Origin: CAISKJ01 sp046351555
GTDB taxonomy: Bacteria; Myxococcota_A; Polyangia; Polyangiales; Ga0077539
Direction of reading: 5' to 3'
Assembly: GCA_046351555.1 (NCBI GenBank)
Contig: JAXLYI010000003.1
Span: 434,001-498,000 of the forward strand
DNA: 64,000 nucleotides
Part shown: positions 34,825 to 42,633 of the stretch, in pieces
Layout: each line of letters starts with the position of its first letter
Numbering within the stretch: position 1 is the first letter of the stretch
Translations under genes and position numbers: made by a program
The notes under the pieces: generated by a model
What the model was told of the DNA's origin: nothing
Database searches by the model: none
The model's input: the letters and a program-made list of their open reading frames with translations, nothing else

Positions 34825-36741
34825 CTATCGCGCGCCGAGCGGGTACTTCCGCTCGAAGAAGCCCTCCATCGCCGCGAGGAGCCCGTCGACGTCCGCCTCG
34901 GCCGGCACCGAGATCCGGCAGATCTGCACGTTGTTGCGCTTCTGCGCGGCCTTCACCGCGGCGGAGAGCGCGCCCTGCGTCGACTCCTCCGGGTTGATCA
35001 CGTAGAAGACGTCGGGCCTGCCGCCCCCCGTCGACTGGCCGTAGCTCACGCGGCTCTTCACCAGCGCCGGCGCGTGCTCGAGCAGGTAGGCGACGAGCTC
35101 GTCGACGAGGTCGGGGTGCGTGGTCGGCGCCGGCGGCAGATAGAACGACAGGAGGCCGCTCGTGAGCCCGTCGCGCACGCCCGCCTCGTCGATCGCGTAG
35201 AGCACGACGTCGTGGCCGCGGCGCGCGAGGGCCGCGCGGAGCCCGGCGGCCAGGCGGATCGTGTGGGCGCCGATCGTCTCCATGCGCGGCGCGAGGTCGA
35301 CGAGGCCCTCGGCGAGCGCGCCGAGCTGCGCCGGCTTCGCGAACGAGTCGGCGTCGGCCCCGAGCTCTCGGGCGCGGGCGGCGATGCGGCGCGCGAGCGG
35401 CTCGTCCGCGCACGCGACGACGCCGAGCGTGGTCTTCCCCTTCGTGAAGTACTTCGACCCGCTCTTCACGAGCAGGAAGGGCCATGCCGCGGAGAAGTCG
35501 CGCGCGAAGACCGGGTAGAGCGGCGCGAGCGTCGTGTCGACGATCACCGGGACGGTGACGCCGGTGCGCTCGCGGTGGGCCCGGAGGCCCGCCATCAGGC
35601 GGCCAAAGTCGTGGGCCTGGAGCTCGGGGTTCGTCGGGGTCTCGAGGAAGACGCACGCCGGCTTCGCGCCGAGCGCGGGGAGGCTCGCGACGATGCGGTC
35701 GACGAGCGTGACGGGCCGCCCCTCGGCGTCCTCGCCGAGCACCGCGAGCGGCGCCGGGACCACGCTCCTTCGGCCGAGGAGCTCGGCGATGAGCTGGCCC
35801 GTGCCGCCGTAGCCGTTCTGCGCGTAGAAGAGCGTGACGGGCGCCGGGCCGAGCACGTCCGCCGCGGCCGCGAACGCGGCGGCCTCGGCGGCGAGTCCGG
35901 TGCAGAAGAAGAGCGCCTCGCGGACCTCCGGGAAGAGGCCCCGGAGCGCGGCCGCGCAGACCTCCGGCGAGGACTCGGGGAAGGCCCGAGGGGCGACCCC
36001 GGCGGCGCGCTCGAGCTCGCGGAGCGCGTCGAAGGCGACGAGCGCCGAGACGGTTCGCTTCCGCACGAGCTGGATGCCGGCGGGGGCGATGCGCTCCGCG
36101 TCGCGGAGGAGGAGCATTCCCCCGTTCGGGATGGCGTACGCGACGGCGTCCGCCTCCACGGCCGTGACCTGGCCGGTGAACGGCGCGGCCGTGACGAGCA
36201 CCGTCACGACGTCAGCCGCGCGCGGCGGGAGCGGCCCCGAGAAGCCCTCGTGAAGCTCGCAGCCGGCGTCGCGGAGGCGCGCCTTTTCCCCTTCGGAGAC
36301 GGGCAGCGTCCCCTCGGCGAAGACGCGCACGGGCGCGGTGCGGCGCGGCGATTCGATGACCGCGAGCCACGGCTTCGTCGCCGACGCGAACGAGAAGCAG
36401 CGCGCCGCGCCGGTGCGCGCCTGGACGAGGAGCTCGAGCACCGTGGAGAGCGGCTGCCCGAGGCGCGCGTAGTCGAATGGCAGGCCGACCGCGGCGAGGC
36501 GCTCGGCGAGCGCCGCCGGCGCCGTCACGTCGTCGGCGAGGATCCCGGCGAGCGCGGCTTCGAAGCGGTGCGCGAAGGCGTCGTCCGAGTCGAAGCGCGT
36601 GAGGTCGTAGGTCGTGGCGCGCGGGTCCCAGTCGGCCGGCAGCGCGCCTTGGGCGAGGAGGCGCGGCAGCGCGCGTTGGAGGTTCGTCGCGAAGTCAGGG
36701 CCGAGCGCGATGCGCCCGTCGGATGCGGAGGCGGTGGCCAT
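34825..36741 (-). CDS. PLP-dependent Cys/Met metabolism-type enzyme with long N-terminal extension
   Basis: The 638-aa protein is about 240 residues longer than usual gamma-family enzymes. The C-terminal ~400 residues carry the aminotransferase-like PLP fold: ALFFCTGLAAEAAAFAAAAD, FYAQNGYGGTGQLIAE, CVFLETPTNPE, VIVDTTLAP and SGSKYFTKGKTTLGVVA, where Lys430 should form the internal aldimine. The N-terminal ~240 residues (FATNLQRALPRLLAQG..., LSTVLELLVQARTGAARCFSF) look like a second, degenerate domain. Reaction and substrate are uncertain; a cystathionine or methionine-related lyase or transferase is the nearest guess. Start ATG36741 is used; upstream in-frame codons look antisense. Confidence 0.7.
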   Translation of the reverse strand: MATASASDGRIALGPDFATNLQRALPRLLAQGALPADWDPRATTYDLTRFDSDDAFAHRFEAALAGILADDVTAPAALAERLAAVGLPFDYARLGQPLSTVLELLVQARTGAARCFSFASATKPWLAVIESPRRTAPVRVFAEGTLPVSEGEKARLRDAGCELHEGFSGPLPPRAADVVTVLVTAAPFTGQVTAVEADAVAYAIPNGGMLLLRDAERIAPAGIQLVRKRTVSALVAFDALRELERAAGVAPRAFPESSPEVCAAALRGLFPEVREALFFCTGLAAEAAAFAAAADVLGPAPVTLFYAQNGYGGTGQLIAELLGRRSVVPAPLAVLGEDAEGRPVTLVDRIVASLPALGAKPACVFLETPTNPELQAHDFGRLMAGLRAHRERTGVTVPVIVDTTLAPLYPVFARDFSAAWPFLLVKSGSKYFTKGKTTLGVVACADEPLARRIAARARELGADADSFAKPAQLGALAEGLVDLAPRMETIGAHTIRLAAGLRAALARRGHDVVLYAIDEAGVRDGLTSGLLSFYLPPAPTTHPDLVDELVAYLLEHAPALVKSRVSYGQSTGGGRPDVFYVINPEESTQGALSAAVKAAQKRNNVQICRISVPAEADVDGLLAAMEGFFERKYPLGAR

Positions 36742-36789
36742 GCCGCGCAACTTGCTACGTCCCGCCGCGGGATACAAGCGCGCGGAGCG

Positions 36790-38961
36790 TTACGCCGGGG
36801 TGATGGCGGCGGGCTCGTTGGCGCGGCGCCGGCCGGTCACGTCGGGGTCGGTGGCGGTGAGCGACGTGGTCACCGGGAGCGTGATGGTGAAGGTGGTTCC
36901 TGCGCCGCGCGCGGAGCGGACGCCGATGCGGCCGCCGGCGGACTCGACGAGGCGCTGGCAGATGGCGAGCCCGAGGCCCGTCCCGCTCGGCTTGGTGGTG
37001 TAGAAGGGGATGAAGAGGTTGCGCTGGACGGCGGGGTCGATGCCGGGCCCGGTGTCCTTCACGCTGAGATCAACGAGGTCGGGGAGGGCCTCCTCGCCGT
37101 CCCGCGCGTAGCCGAACCGACTGCGGGCCGCCGCCCGGAGCGTGATGGAGCCTTTGCCGCCCATCGCCTCGCAGGCGTTGCGCAGGAGGTTGAGCAGCAC
37201 CTGCCGCAGGTGCTCCGGGTCCATCCGAACGGTCGGGAGCTCGGCGGGGATGTCGACGGTGAGCTCGACGCCCGGCGGCAGGTCGTTTCGCACGAGCTGG
37301 AGCGTCCGCGCGACCACCTGCCCGACGTCGAGGATCGAGGGGTTGCCGCGGTAGGGCCGCGCGTAGTCGAGGAAGGAGCCCACCACGCGGTCGAGGCGCT
37401 CGACCTCTTCTTGGATCACCCCGAGGAGGTCCTTCTGCGAGGCGTCGGTGGCGCCGCCGTCCATCACCTGCGCGGCCGCCTTGATCGCGCCAAGGGGATT
37501 GCGAATCTCGTGGGCGAGGCCCGCGGCCATTTCGCCGAGGGCCGCGAGGCGGTCGCGCTCCTTGATGCGGGCGTGGAGGCGCGAGTTCTCGACGACGACC
37601 GCGGCTTGCGCGGCGAGGCCGCGGAGGGTCTGCACCTCGTCGGGCGCGAAGGCGTCGCGCATCCGCTCGTCGGTGACGGTGAGGAGCCCGAGGAGGTCGC
37701 CGGCCTCGCTCACCAGCGGGAGCGCCACGCCCGCGCCGAGCGCGTCGAGGGCGCGGGAGAGCTCGGCGAGGTGCTCGGCCTCGCGGGCCTCGTGGAGCTC
37801 GCGGCGGTCGTCGCGCTCGCGCTCGATGAGCTCGCGCACGGCGGCGCCCTGCGAGCGCGCGTGGTCGATGAGCGGGCGGAGCGCGGCGATGTCGTGGCGG
37901 GCCTCGGGCTCCGTGCCGTGCCAGGCCACCCGCTCGAGCGCGCGGCGGTCGGCGTCGACGAGGTAGAGCGCGGCGGAGGTGACCCGGCGGGTGGCGTCGA
38001 GGCCCTCCATCAGCGCGCGGCCGAGGGCGTCGAGCTCGAGGGTGTGCGCGAGGCGGTTGCGGGCCTCGCCGACGAGGCGTTCGAAGTCGTAGCGCTCGCC
38101 GAAGAAGAAGCGCCCGATCTGGTCCTCCACCTTGGCGCGGAGCGGGTCGAAGAGGATGAGGATCACCAGCGAGGCGACGATGGCGTTGAGGAAGTAGGGC
38201 CCCTCGCGGAGACGTCGCTCGGCGATCACCTGCCAGTCGACCAGGCGGTAGTAGATGCCCGCGAGCACCAGCGCGAGCGCGGTGAGCACCACGAAGCGCC
38301 CGGCGAGCTCGTAGAGGTCGATGAGCCGCCGCCGCTCGACCACCTCGGAGAACATGTAGAGCACCGCGAGCACCAGCACCGAGCCCAAAGGCGGCACCTC
38401 GCCGGGGAAGATCCGGTTGACGGTGAAGGGGACGAGGTCGGCGGTGGTGACCAGCGTGGCGACCACGCCGACGCCGACGAGGTAGAGCGCGCGGCGCCGC
38501 TCGAGGCGCGATGGGGCCGCGCGGCTGTTGGTGTAGAGCCCGCTGACCGCGGCGATGAGCAGCCCGACGACGTAGGCCGAGATGCCGATGCGGATCGCCG
38601 CGCCGGCGAACTTCTGGTCGAACCACGGCGACGCCACCGCCGCGAGCATCGGGAAGAAGAGGTAGGTGGCCCAGCGGTCGACCGCGCTGGGCGCGCCCGT
38701 CGCGCCGGGGCGGAAGGCCCGCAGGAAGCGCACGCCCGTCTGCGGCAGGAGCACGGCCATCAGCGCGGCCACGCGCCCGAGCACCGCGCGGTGGCTCCCC
38801 CGCTCGTCGAGGAAGGTGGCGAGGTACCACACCGCCACGTTGCCCGCGAACATCACGAACAGCCAGTGCTCGCGGCGCTTGCGGCTCCGCAGGAGCACCT
38901 TCACCGCGATGGCGAGCGCGAGCACCGCCGAGATGAGCGGCGTCCAGAGCCGGAAGTCCAC
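36790..38961 (-). CDS. Membrane sensor histidine kinase (7TM-GAF-HisKA-HATPase)
   Basis: The 723-aa protein has about seven or eight membrane helices in residues 1-250, in the style of the 7TM sensing region, then a GAF-like domain (~290-460), the HisKA H-box LAALGEMAAGLAHEIRNPLG (His near 484), and HATPase motifs NLLRNACEAMGG (N box), DTGPGI (G1) and GTGLGLAI (G2). It should autophosphorylate on histidine and pass phosphate to an unlinked regulator; no response regulator is adjacent. Start GTG38961 is 1 nt downstream of the zinc-ribbon protein's stop, so both are on one transcript. Confidence 0.92.
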   Translation of the reverse strand: MDFRLWTPLISAVLALAIAVKVLLRSRKRREHWLFVMFAGNVAVWYLATFLDERGSHRAVLGRVAALMAVLLPQTGVRFLRAFRPGATGAPSAVDRWATYLFFPMLAAVASPWFDQKFAGAAIRIGISAYVVGLLIAAVSGLYTNSRAAPSRLERRRALYLVGVGVVATLVTTADLVPFTVNRIFPGEVPPLGSVLVLAVLYMFSEVVERRRLIDLYELAGRFVVLTALALVLAGIYYRLVDWQVIAERRLREGPYFLNAIVASLVILILFDPLRAKVEDQIGRFFFGERYDFERLVGEARNRLAHTLELDALGRALMEGLDATRRVTSAALYLVDADRRALERVAWHGTEPEARHDIAALRPLIDHARSQGAAVRELIERERDDRRELHEAREAEHLAELSRALDALGAGVALPLVSEAGDLLGLLTVTDERMRDAFAPDEVQTLRGLAAQAAVVVENSRLHARIKERDRLAALGEMAAGLAHEIRNPLGAIKAAAQVMDGGATDASQKDLLGVIQEEVERLDRVVGSFLDYARPYRGNPSILDVGQVVARTLQLVRNDLPPGVELTVDIPAELPTVRMDPEHLRQVLLNLLRNACEAMGGKGSITLRAAARSRFGYARDGEEALPDLVDLSVKDTGPGIDPAVQRNLFIPFYTTKPSGTGLGLAICQRLVESAGGRIGVRSARGAGTTFTITLPVTTSLTATDPDVTGRRRANEPAAITPA

Positions 38962-38962
38962 G

Positions 38963-39742
38963 TCACGGCCCCTTGGCGGCGCGGCGGATGGCCTCGTACT
39001 CCTGGTCGACGCGGGCGCGCGCCTCCTCGGCGGGCGTGGCGGTGGCCGTCTCGACGCGCACGCCGGTGGGCGACGCCATCACCTCGGTGCGCGGCCCGAG
39101 CGCGCCGGGCACGTCCTTGAAGGTGTACTGAAGCACGCCGTCGCGGTTGATCTCGACGAGCGCGCGTCCCTTCTGGCTCATCGCGCCGAGGAGGCGGTCG
39201 GCGTCGGCGAGGGCGACGCCGAGGTTCTGCGAGACCTCGAGGGTGGTGACCGAGCCGCGGCGCGTGGCGGCCATCGCGAGGACGGCCTGCTCGTGGGCCT
39301 CGTCGCGGATCTCCTGCGCCCGCGTGTTGAGCCGCTGGCTGCCCTTCATCAGCAGCGCGCCGGCGACGCCGCCGACGCCGCCGAGGAGCACGCCCGCGCC
39401 GACGCCCCACAGCACGCTCGCGGAGAAGAGCGACGCGAGCAGGCTCACCGCGAGCCCGACGAGCCCGCCGACCGCGACGCCGCCGAGCACGATGGCCCAG
39501 GCGAGGACGGCGGTGACGACGCTGCCGGCGCGGTGGGCCTGGCCGGCGAGGTTCAAGGGAACGCCGGCGAGCGGCCCGCGGGTGGCGCCGCAGCCCGAGC
39601 AGACCACCTTGCCCTCGCGGACGAGCGTCGGCGCCGGCTGCTGGCACGACGCGCAGACGGGCCCGTAGTGGGCGCGGCCGCAGTGGCGGCAGATGGTCTC
39701 GCCGGGCGCCATCGCGGCGCCACACACGGTGCAGTTCTGCAT
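38963..39742 (-). CDS. Zinc-ribbon membrane protein with C-terminal helical domain
   Basis: The 259-aa product starts with two zinc ribbons (C4-x2-C7...C18-x2-C21 and C30-x2-C33...C48-x2-C51). A large hydrophobic region follows with two or three membrane helices (SVVTAVLAWAIVLGGVAVGG, VGAGVLLGGVGGVAGALLM) and then a cytoplasmic helical domain (TTLEVSQNLGVALADADRLL) that resembles a winged helix. It might sense a metal or couple the membrane to an unknown partner. The 80-bp gap to the divergent AAA gene contains no clear promoter. It is co-transcribed with the histidine kinase. Confidence 0.7.
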   Translation of the reverse strand: MQNCTVCGAAMAPGETICRHCGRAHYGPVCASCQQPAPTLVREGKVVCSGCGATRGPLAGVPLNLAGQAHRAGSVVTAVLAWAIVLGGVAVGGLVGLAVSLLASLFSASVLWGVGAGVLLGGVGGVAGALLMKGSQRLNTRAQEIRDEAHEQAVLAMAATRRGSVTTLEVSQNLGVALADADRLLGAMSQKGRALVEINRDGVLQYTFKDVPGALGPRTEVMASPTGVRVETATATPAEEARARVDQEYEAIRRAAKGP

Positions 39743-39822
39743 AGGGGCCGCTAGCGTAATACCGAATCCGCGCGGCGCACGAGGCTTGACGCGGGCGGCG
39801 GCGCGGTGGTGAGGTCGCCGGC

Positions 39823-40887
39823 GTGCTGCGGTCGCTGCGCGTCGTCGATTTCAAGGGAATCCGCGAGCTGGAGGTGCCGCTCCGGCCGCTAACAGTGTTC
39901 GTCGGGGCGAACGGCGTGGGGAAGACGACGCTGCTGGAGGCGGTCTACGTCGTCGGGCTGATCGTTCGACCGCAAGGCGAAGCGGATGGAGAGGCGTTCG
40001 ATGTCGGGCGATGGGCGCGCGGCCAACTGGTCCGCTCAGGTGCGCAACGCTTCAACGTCGCGTTGTCGTCGGGGCACGGCGAGGTGGCCCTGGACGCTCC
40101 CCTCGGCGAGGAGTTCACGCTCGGGCTCCCGACGGACCCTGAGAAGGGCTTCGTCGCCTCACTCGGTCGCATCATGCGCGCCCGGTTCGATCCCGCGCAG
40201 ATGAGCGCCCCGGCTGCGATCGCAGGCTCGACGCCGCGGCTCGCCCACGACGGCGCGGGACTGCCGGCCGTGTTGCAGTACCTCCACGGCCTCCGCGATG
40301 GGGCCGTCGAAGCGATCGAGGCCGCCGCGCAGGCCGTGGTGCCAAGGTTCCGGCGCGTACAGTTCAAACCCACGCTAATCCGCGAGGTGAGGACCGAGTA
40401 CCTCTCGGTCGAGGGGCAGTTGGTTCCTCGCGTGATCGACCGCGAGGTGCCGGGCGTCGAGCTGTTCGTGACCTTCGACGACGGCGCCGTGGTCCCAGCC
40501 GCCCACGTGAGTGAGGGCACGCTCCTCACGCTCGCGATCCTCACGCTCGCGCACCAGTCCGGCGGCGGGCCGCGCGTCGTCCTCATCGACGACCTCGACC
40601 GCGCGCTCCATCCCGCGGCGCAGCACCGTCTCGTCGAGGCGCTCTACAAGGTGCTCGCCGCGACGCCCGGCCTCCAGATCCTCGCGACGACGCACTCGCC
40701 CGACCTCGTCGACGCCTGCGCCGCAGAAGACGTCCGCGTGCTCGCGCGCGACGCCGAAGGCAACACCGCCGCCCGCGCGCTTTCCGAGCACCCCGAGGCG
40801 GAGAAGTGGCTCAAGCTCCTGCGCGTCGGGGAGTTCTGGGGCACGGTCGGCGAGGACTGGGTCACCGCGCGAACCCCCTCGCCATGA
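39823..40887 (+). CDS. AAA/OLD-type ATPase (AAA_15/AAA_21 family), first gene of a two-gene module
   Basis: The 354-aa protein has an SMC/ABC-like ATPase core split by a ~190-residue middle: Walker A GANGVGKTT (28-36) after LTVFVG, a signature-like SEGTLLTLAILTLA (from S230), Walker B RVVLIDDLDRALHP (251-264), and an H-loop ATTHSPDLVD. The usual catalytic Glu of LIDE is Asp here (LIDD), which may slow hydrolysis. The family includes overcoming-lysogenization-defect and RecF-like ATPases that pair with nucleases in defence. The start is GTG, and its stop overlaps the next ATG by 4 nt. The Walker and H-loop motifs are well formed. Confidence 0.8.
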   Translation: MLRSLRVVDFKGIRELEVPLRPLTVFVGANGVGKTTLLEAVYVVGLIVRPQGEADGEAFDVGRWARGQLVRSGAQRFNVALSSGHGEVALDAPLGEEFTLGLPTDPEKGFVASLGRIMRARFDPAQMSAPAAIAGSTPRLAHDGAGLPAVLQYLHGLRDGAVEAIEAAAQAVVPRFRRVQFKPTLIREVRTEYLSVEGQLVPRVIDREVPGVELFVTFDDGAVVPAAHVSEGTLLTLAILTLAHQSGGGPRVVLIDDLDRALHPAAQHRLVEALYKVLAATPGLQILATTHSPDLVDACAAEDVRVLARDAEGNTAARALSEHPEAEKWLKLLRVGEFWGTVGEDWVTARTPSP

Positions 40888-41699
40888 AGCGCGTCGCCAC
40901 GCTCGCGCTCGTCGGCGAGGACACCGCGCACGCCGTCCTGCTCGCGGCGCTCACCCGCGCGTCGATCGCCGAAGCCGCCCGCGCCGTCGGCCGTGACTGG
41001 GTCGTCGACAACCTCGCGCACGACCCCGCGCTGGACGGTGATGACGACCTCACCGCGGTGCTTCCGGGGCTCCGCTACACCAACTCCATCCGCGGGCTCG
41101 GCGCGCCGGAGTCCTCACTCCACATCGGGGGACGTCCCGTCAAACTGCGCGGGCACCTCGGCGGGCACGCGCTCGCCCCGGAGGCCCAGAAGTGGCGCTA
41201 CCTGCTCGTGGGCCTCCTGTCGCGCGCGCCGGACGCGGTGCTCGTGGCGAAGGACACCGACGGCGACCCGGCCTCGCTCGACGGGCTGCGCCAGGTGGCC
41301 GCTCACCTGGAGACGCTCGACCCGCGGCACGTGATCGTGATCGCCGCCCCGCACCAGGACGCCGAGTGCTGGCTGGTCGCGGGGTGCGCGGGCAAGGTGG
41401 CGCACGAGGTGGCGGAGGCGACGCGGCGAGCGCTGCGGTTCGACCCCGTGCAGCACCCCGAGCGGCTCACCGCGCACCCGAACGACGCCGCCACGGACGC
41501 CAAGCGCGTGCTGCGCGCGCTGCTCGGCCTGGAAGTGAAGAGCGCGCCGCTCGACCGTGACGAGACGGCGGCGCACGCGGAGGCGCTCCTCAGGGATCTC
41601 GACGCGCTGCGGGAGCCGCGGTGCGCGGCCACCGGTCTGGTGGGGTTTCTCGACGCGGTGCGGGCGCGCGTGGTGCCGCTGGTGGTGCCGGGCGTGTAG
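40884..41699 (+). CDS. Putative TOPRIM/DUF4276-like partner of the AAA ATPase
   Basis: The 271-aa product has a TOPRIM-like layout: an N-terminal strand ending in acidic VGED (E12), a VAKDTDGD segment (D124, D126, D128) that forms the D-x-D metal site, and a QDAECWL block (Q158, E161, W163) reminiscent of the QxExW motif in DUF4276/RloB-like nucleases. ATG40884 overlaps the ATPase stop (ATGA), so the two are translated together, as in PARIS, RloB and other AAA-TOPRIM defence pairs. The fold assignment is from motif pattern only. If correct, it would be a nuclease or RNase toxin controlled by the ATPase. Confidence 0.6.
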   Translation: MKRVATLALVGEDTAHAVLLAALTRASIAEAARAVGRDWVVDNLAHDPALDGDDDLTAVLPGLRYTNSIRGLGAPESSLHIGGRPVKLRGHLGGHALAPEAQKWRYLLVGLLSRAPDAVLVAKDTDGDPASLDGLRQVAAHLETLDPRHVIVIAAPHQDAECWLVAGCAGKVAHEVAEATRRALRFDPVQHPERLTAHPNDAATDAKRVLRALLGLEVKSAPLDRDETAAHAEALLRDLDALREPRCAATGLVGFLDAVRARVVPLVVPGV

Positions 41700-41793
41700 C
41701 GCCTTCGAGCAGCGGGGGCGTGGGGATGGCCCCCCGCGACGGCGTCGACCCCACGATTCCCACCCCCCGAGGCCGTGCGCCGGCCCCTCCCCC

Positions 41794-41848
41794 GCCGTCG
41801 TCCGGCACCGCCGCCGCCGTCGTCCGGCCTCTGTGGGCCGTCGTCCGG
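41794..41848. repeat. Three copies of a 12-nt direct repeat downstream of the AAA-TOPRIM module
   Basis: GCCGTCGTCCGG occurs at 41794-41805, 41816-41827 and 41837-41848, spaced 21-22 nt. The rest of the 195-bp gap 41700-41894 shows no gene or terminator. Regular two-turn spacing could be an operator for the minus-strand gene at 41895-42488 only if it acts from its 3' side; more likely it is a local duplication. It is too small for a CRISPR array and has no palindrome. Confidence 0.4.
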
Positions 41849-41894
41849 CGCGGTACCCGTAGCACCACGGCCTCCGCGGGCCGGGCGCGTGCGT

Positions 41895-42488
41895 TCAGCC
41901 GTCGTTGGCGGGCTTCGCCTTGGCGGCGGCCCGGGTGCGGGCGCCCTTGCGCGCGATGGCGCTGTAGTAGTCGACCGCGGGGGCGAGCTTCGTGCGGAGC
42001 GCGGGGTCGTGCTTCGCGACGGGGCGCGCGATCTGGTACGCGGCGAGGATCACGGGCTTGCAGCGCTCGCCCTGGACGAGCGCGGTGTCCTCCACGGCCT
42101 GCGTGAGCGGGGCGAGGACGTCGCCGAGGTCGGACAGGCACTCCTGGCGCGCGAGGCGCTCGCGGAGGAGCTCGGTCTCGACGCGCCCGTCGTCGACGCC
42201 GTGGTCCTTGTCGGCGAGGCACGCGAACACCTCCGGGCGCTCGTCGACCGCGTCGAGCACGGCGGAGAGGGCGTCGCGCTCGTCGTCGCCGCGCACGCGC
42301 CCGTCGGAGTCGCGCCGGTCGGCCTCGGTCAGCATCACGAGCCCCGGGAAGAGCGCGAGGATCTGCGACAGCAGCGCGCGCGCCTGCCCGACGCGCTCGC
42401 GCAGCGTCTCGACGGGCATCTCGTCGATCGAGCGGGCGCTCGCGGGCTTGGGGTCGGTGGGTGCGTGGAGGGCCGTCGCCTTCGTCAT
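41895..42488 (-). CDS. Hypothetical 197-aa helical protein
   Basis: The product has no signal or membrane helix. It is helical and acidic in the middle (TEADRRDSDGRVRGDDERDAL) with a C-terminal basic tail (ARKGARTRAAAKAKPAND). The segments PVETLRERVGQARALLSQIL and AVLDAVDERPEVFACLAD form amphipathic helices. The basic tail could bind nucleic acid. I do not recognise a family. Its ATG42488 is clear. It lies convergent to the AAA-TOPRIM pair and downstream of the long lipoprotein gene. Confidence 0.5.
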   Translation of the reverse strand: MTKATALHAPTDPKPASARSIDEMPVETLRERVGQARALLSQILALFPGLVMLTEADRRDSDGRVRGDDERDALSAVLDAVDERPEVFACLADKDHGVDDGRVETELLRERLARQECLSDLGDVLAPLTQAVEDTALVQGERCKPVILAAYQIARPVAKHDPALRTKLAPAVDYYSAIARKGARTRAAAKAKPANDG

Positions 42489-42633
42489 GGATCGCCTCGT
42501 GGGATGTGCGGGCGCCGACGCGACGGCAGCGGCCGCCGCGCTCGCGCGCCCCGGGTTCGGTGTTCTCCCTCGTGAACGGCCACCGCGCGCCGGGCTTGAA
42601 TACTTTTCTGGAGGCTCGGGCGTCGGAGCGGCG

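Noticed and set aside
35074..39120. Very long open frame (1348 codons) on the plus strand
   Set aside because: It is antisense to the PLP enzyme, histidine kinase and zinc-ribbon genes. The translation is rich in Arg, Glu, Gly and His in the manner of GC-rich reverse frames, and has no domain.
41794..41848. Short direct repeats considered as a CRISPR array
   Set aside because: Three copies of 12 nt spaced by about 10 nt; repeats and spacers are too short, and no cas gene is near.
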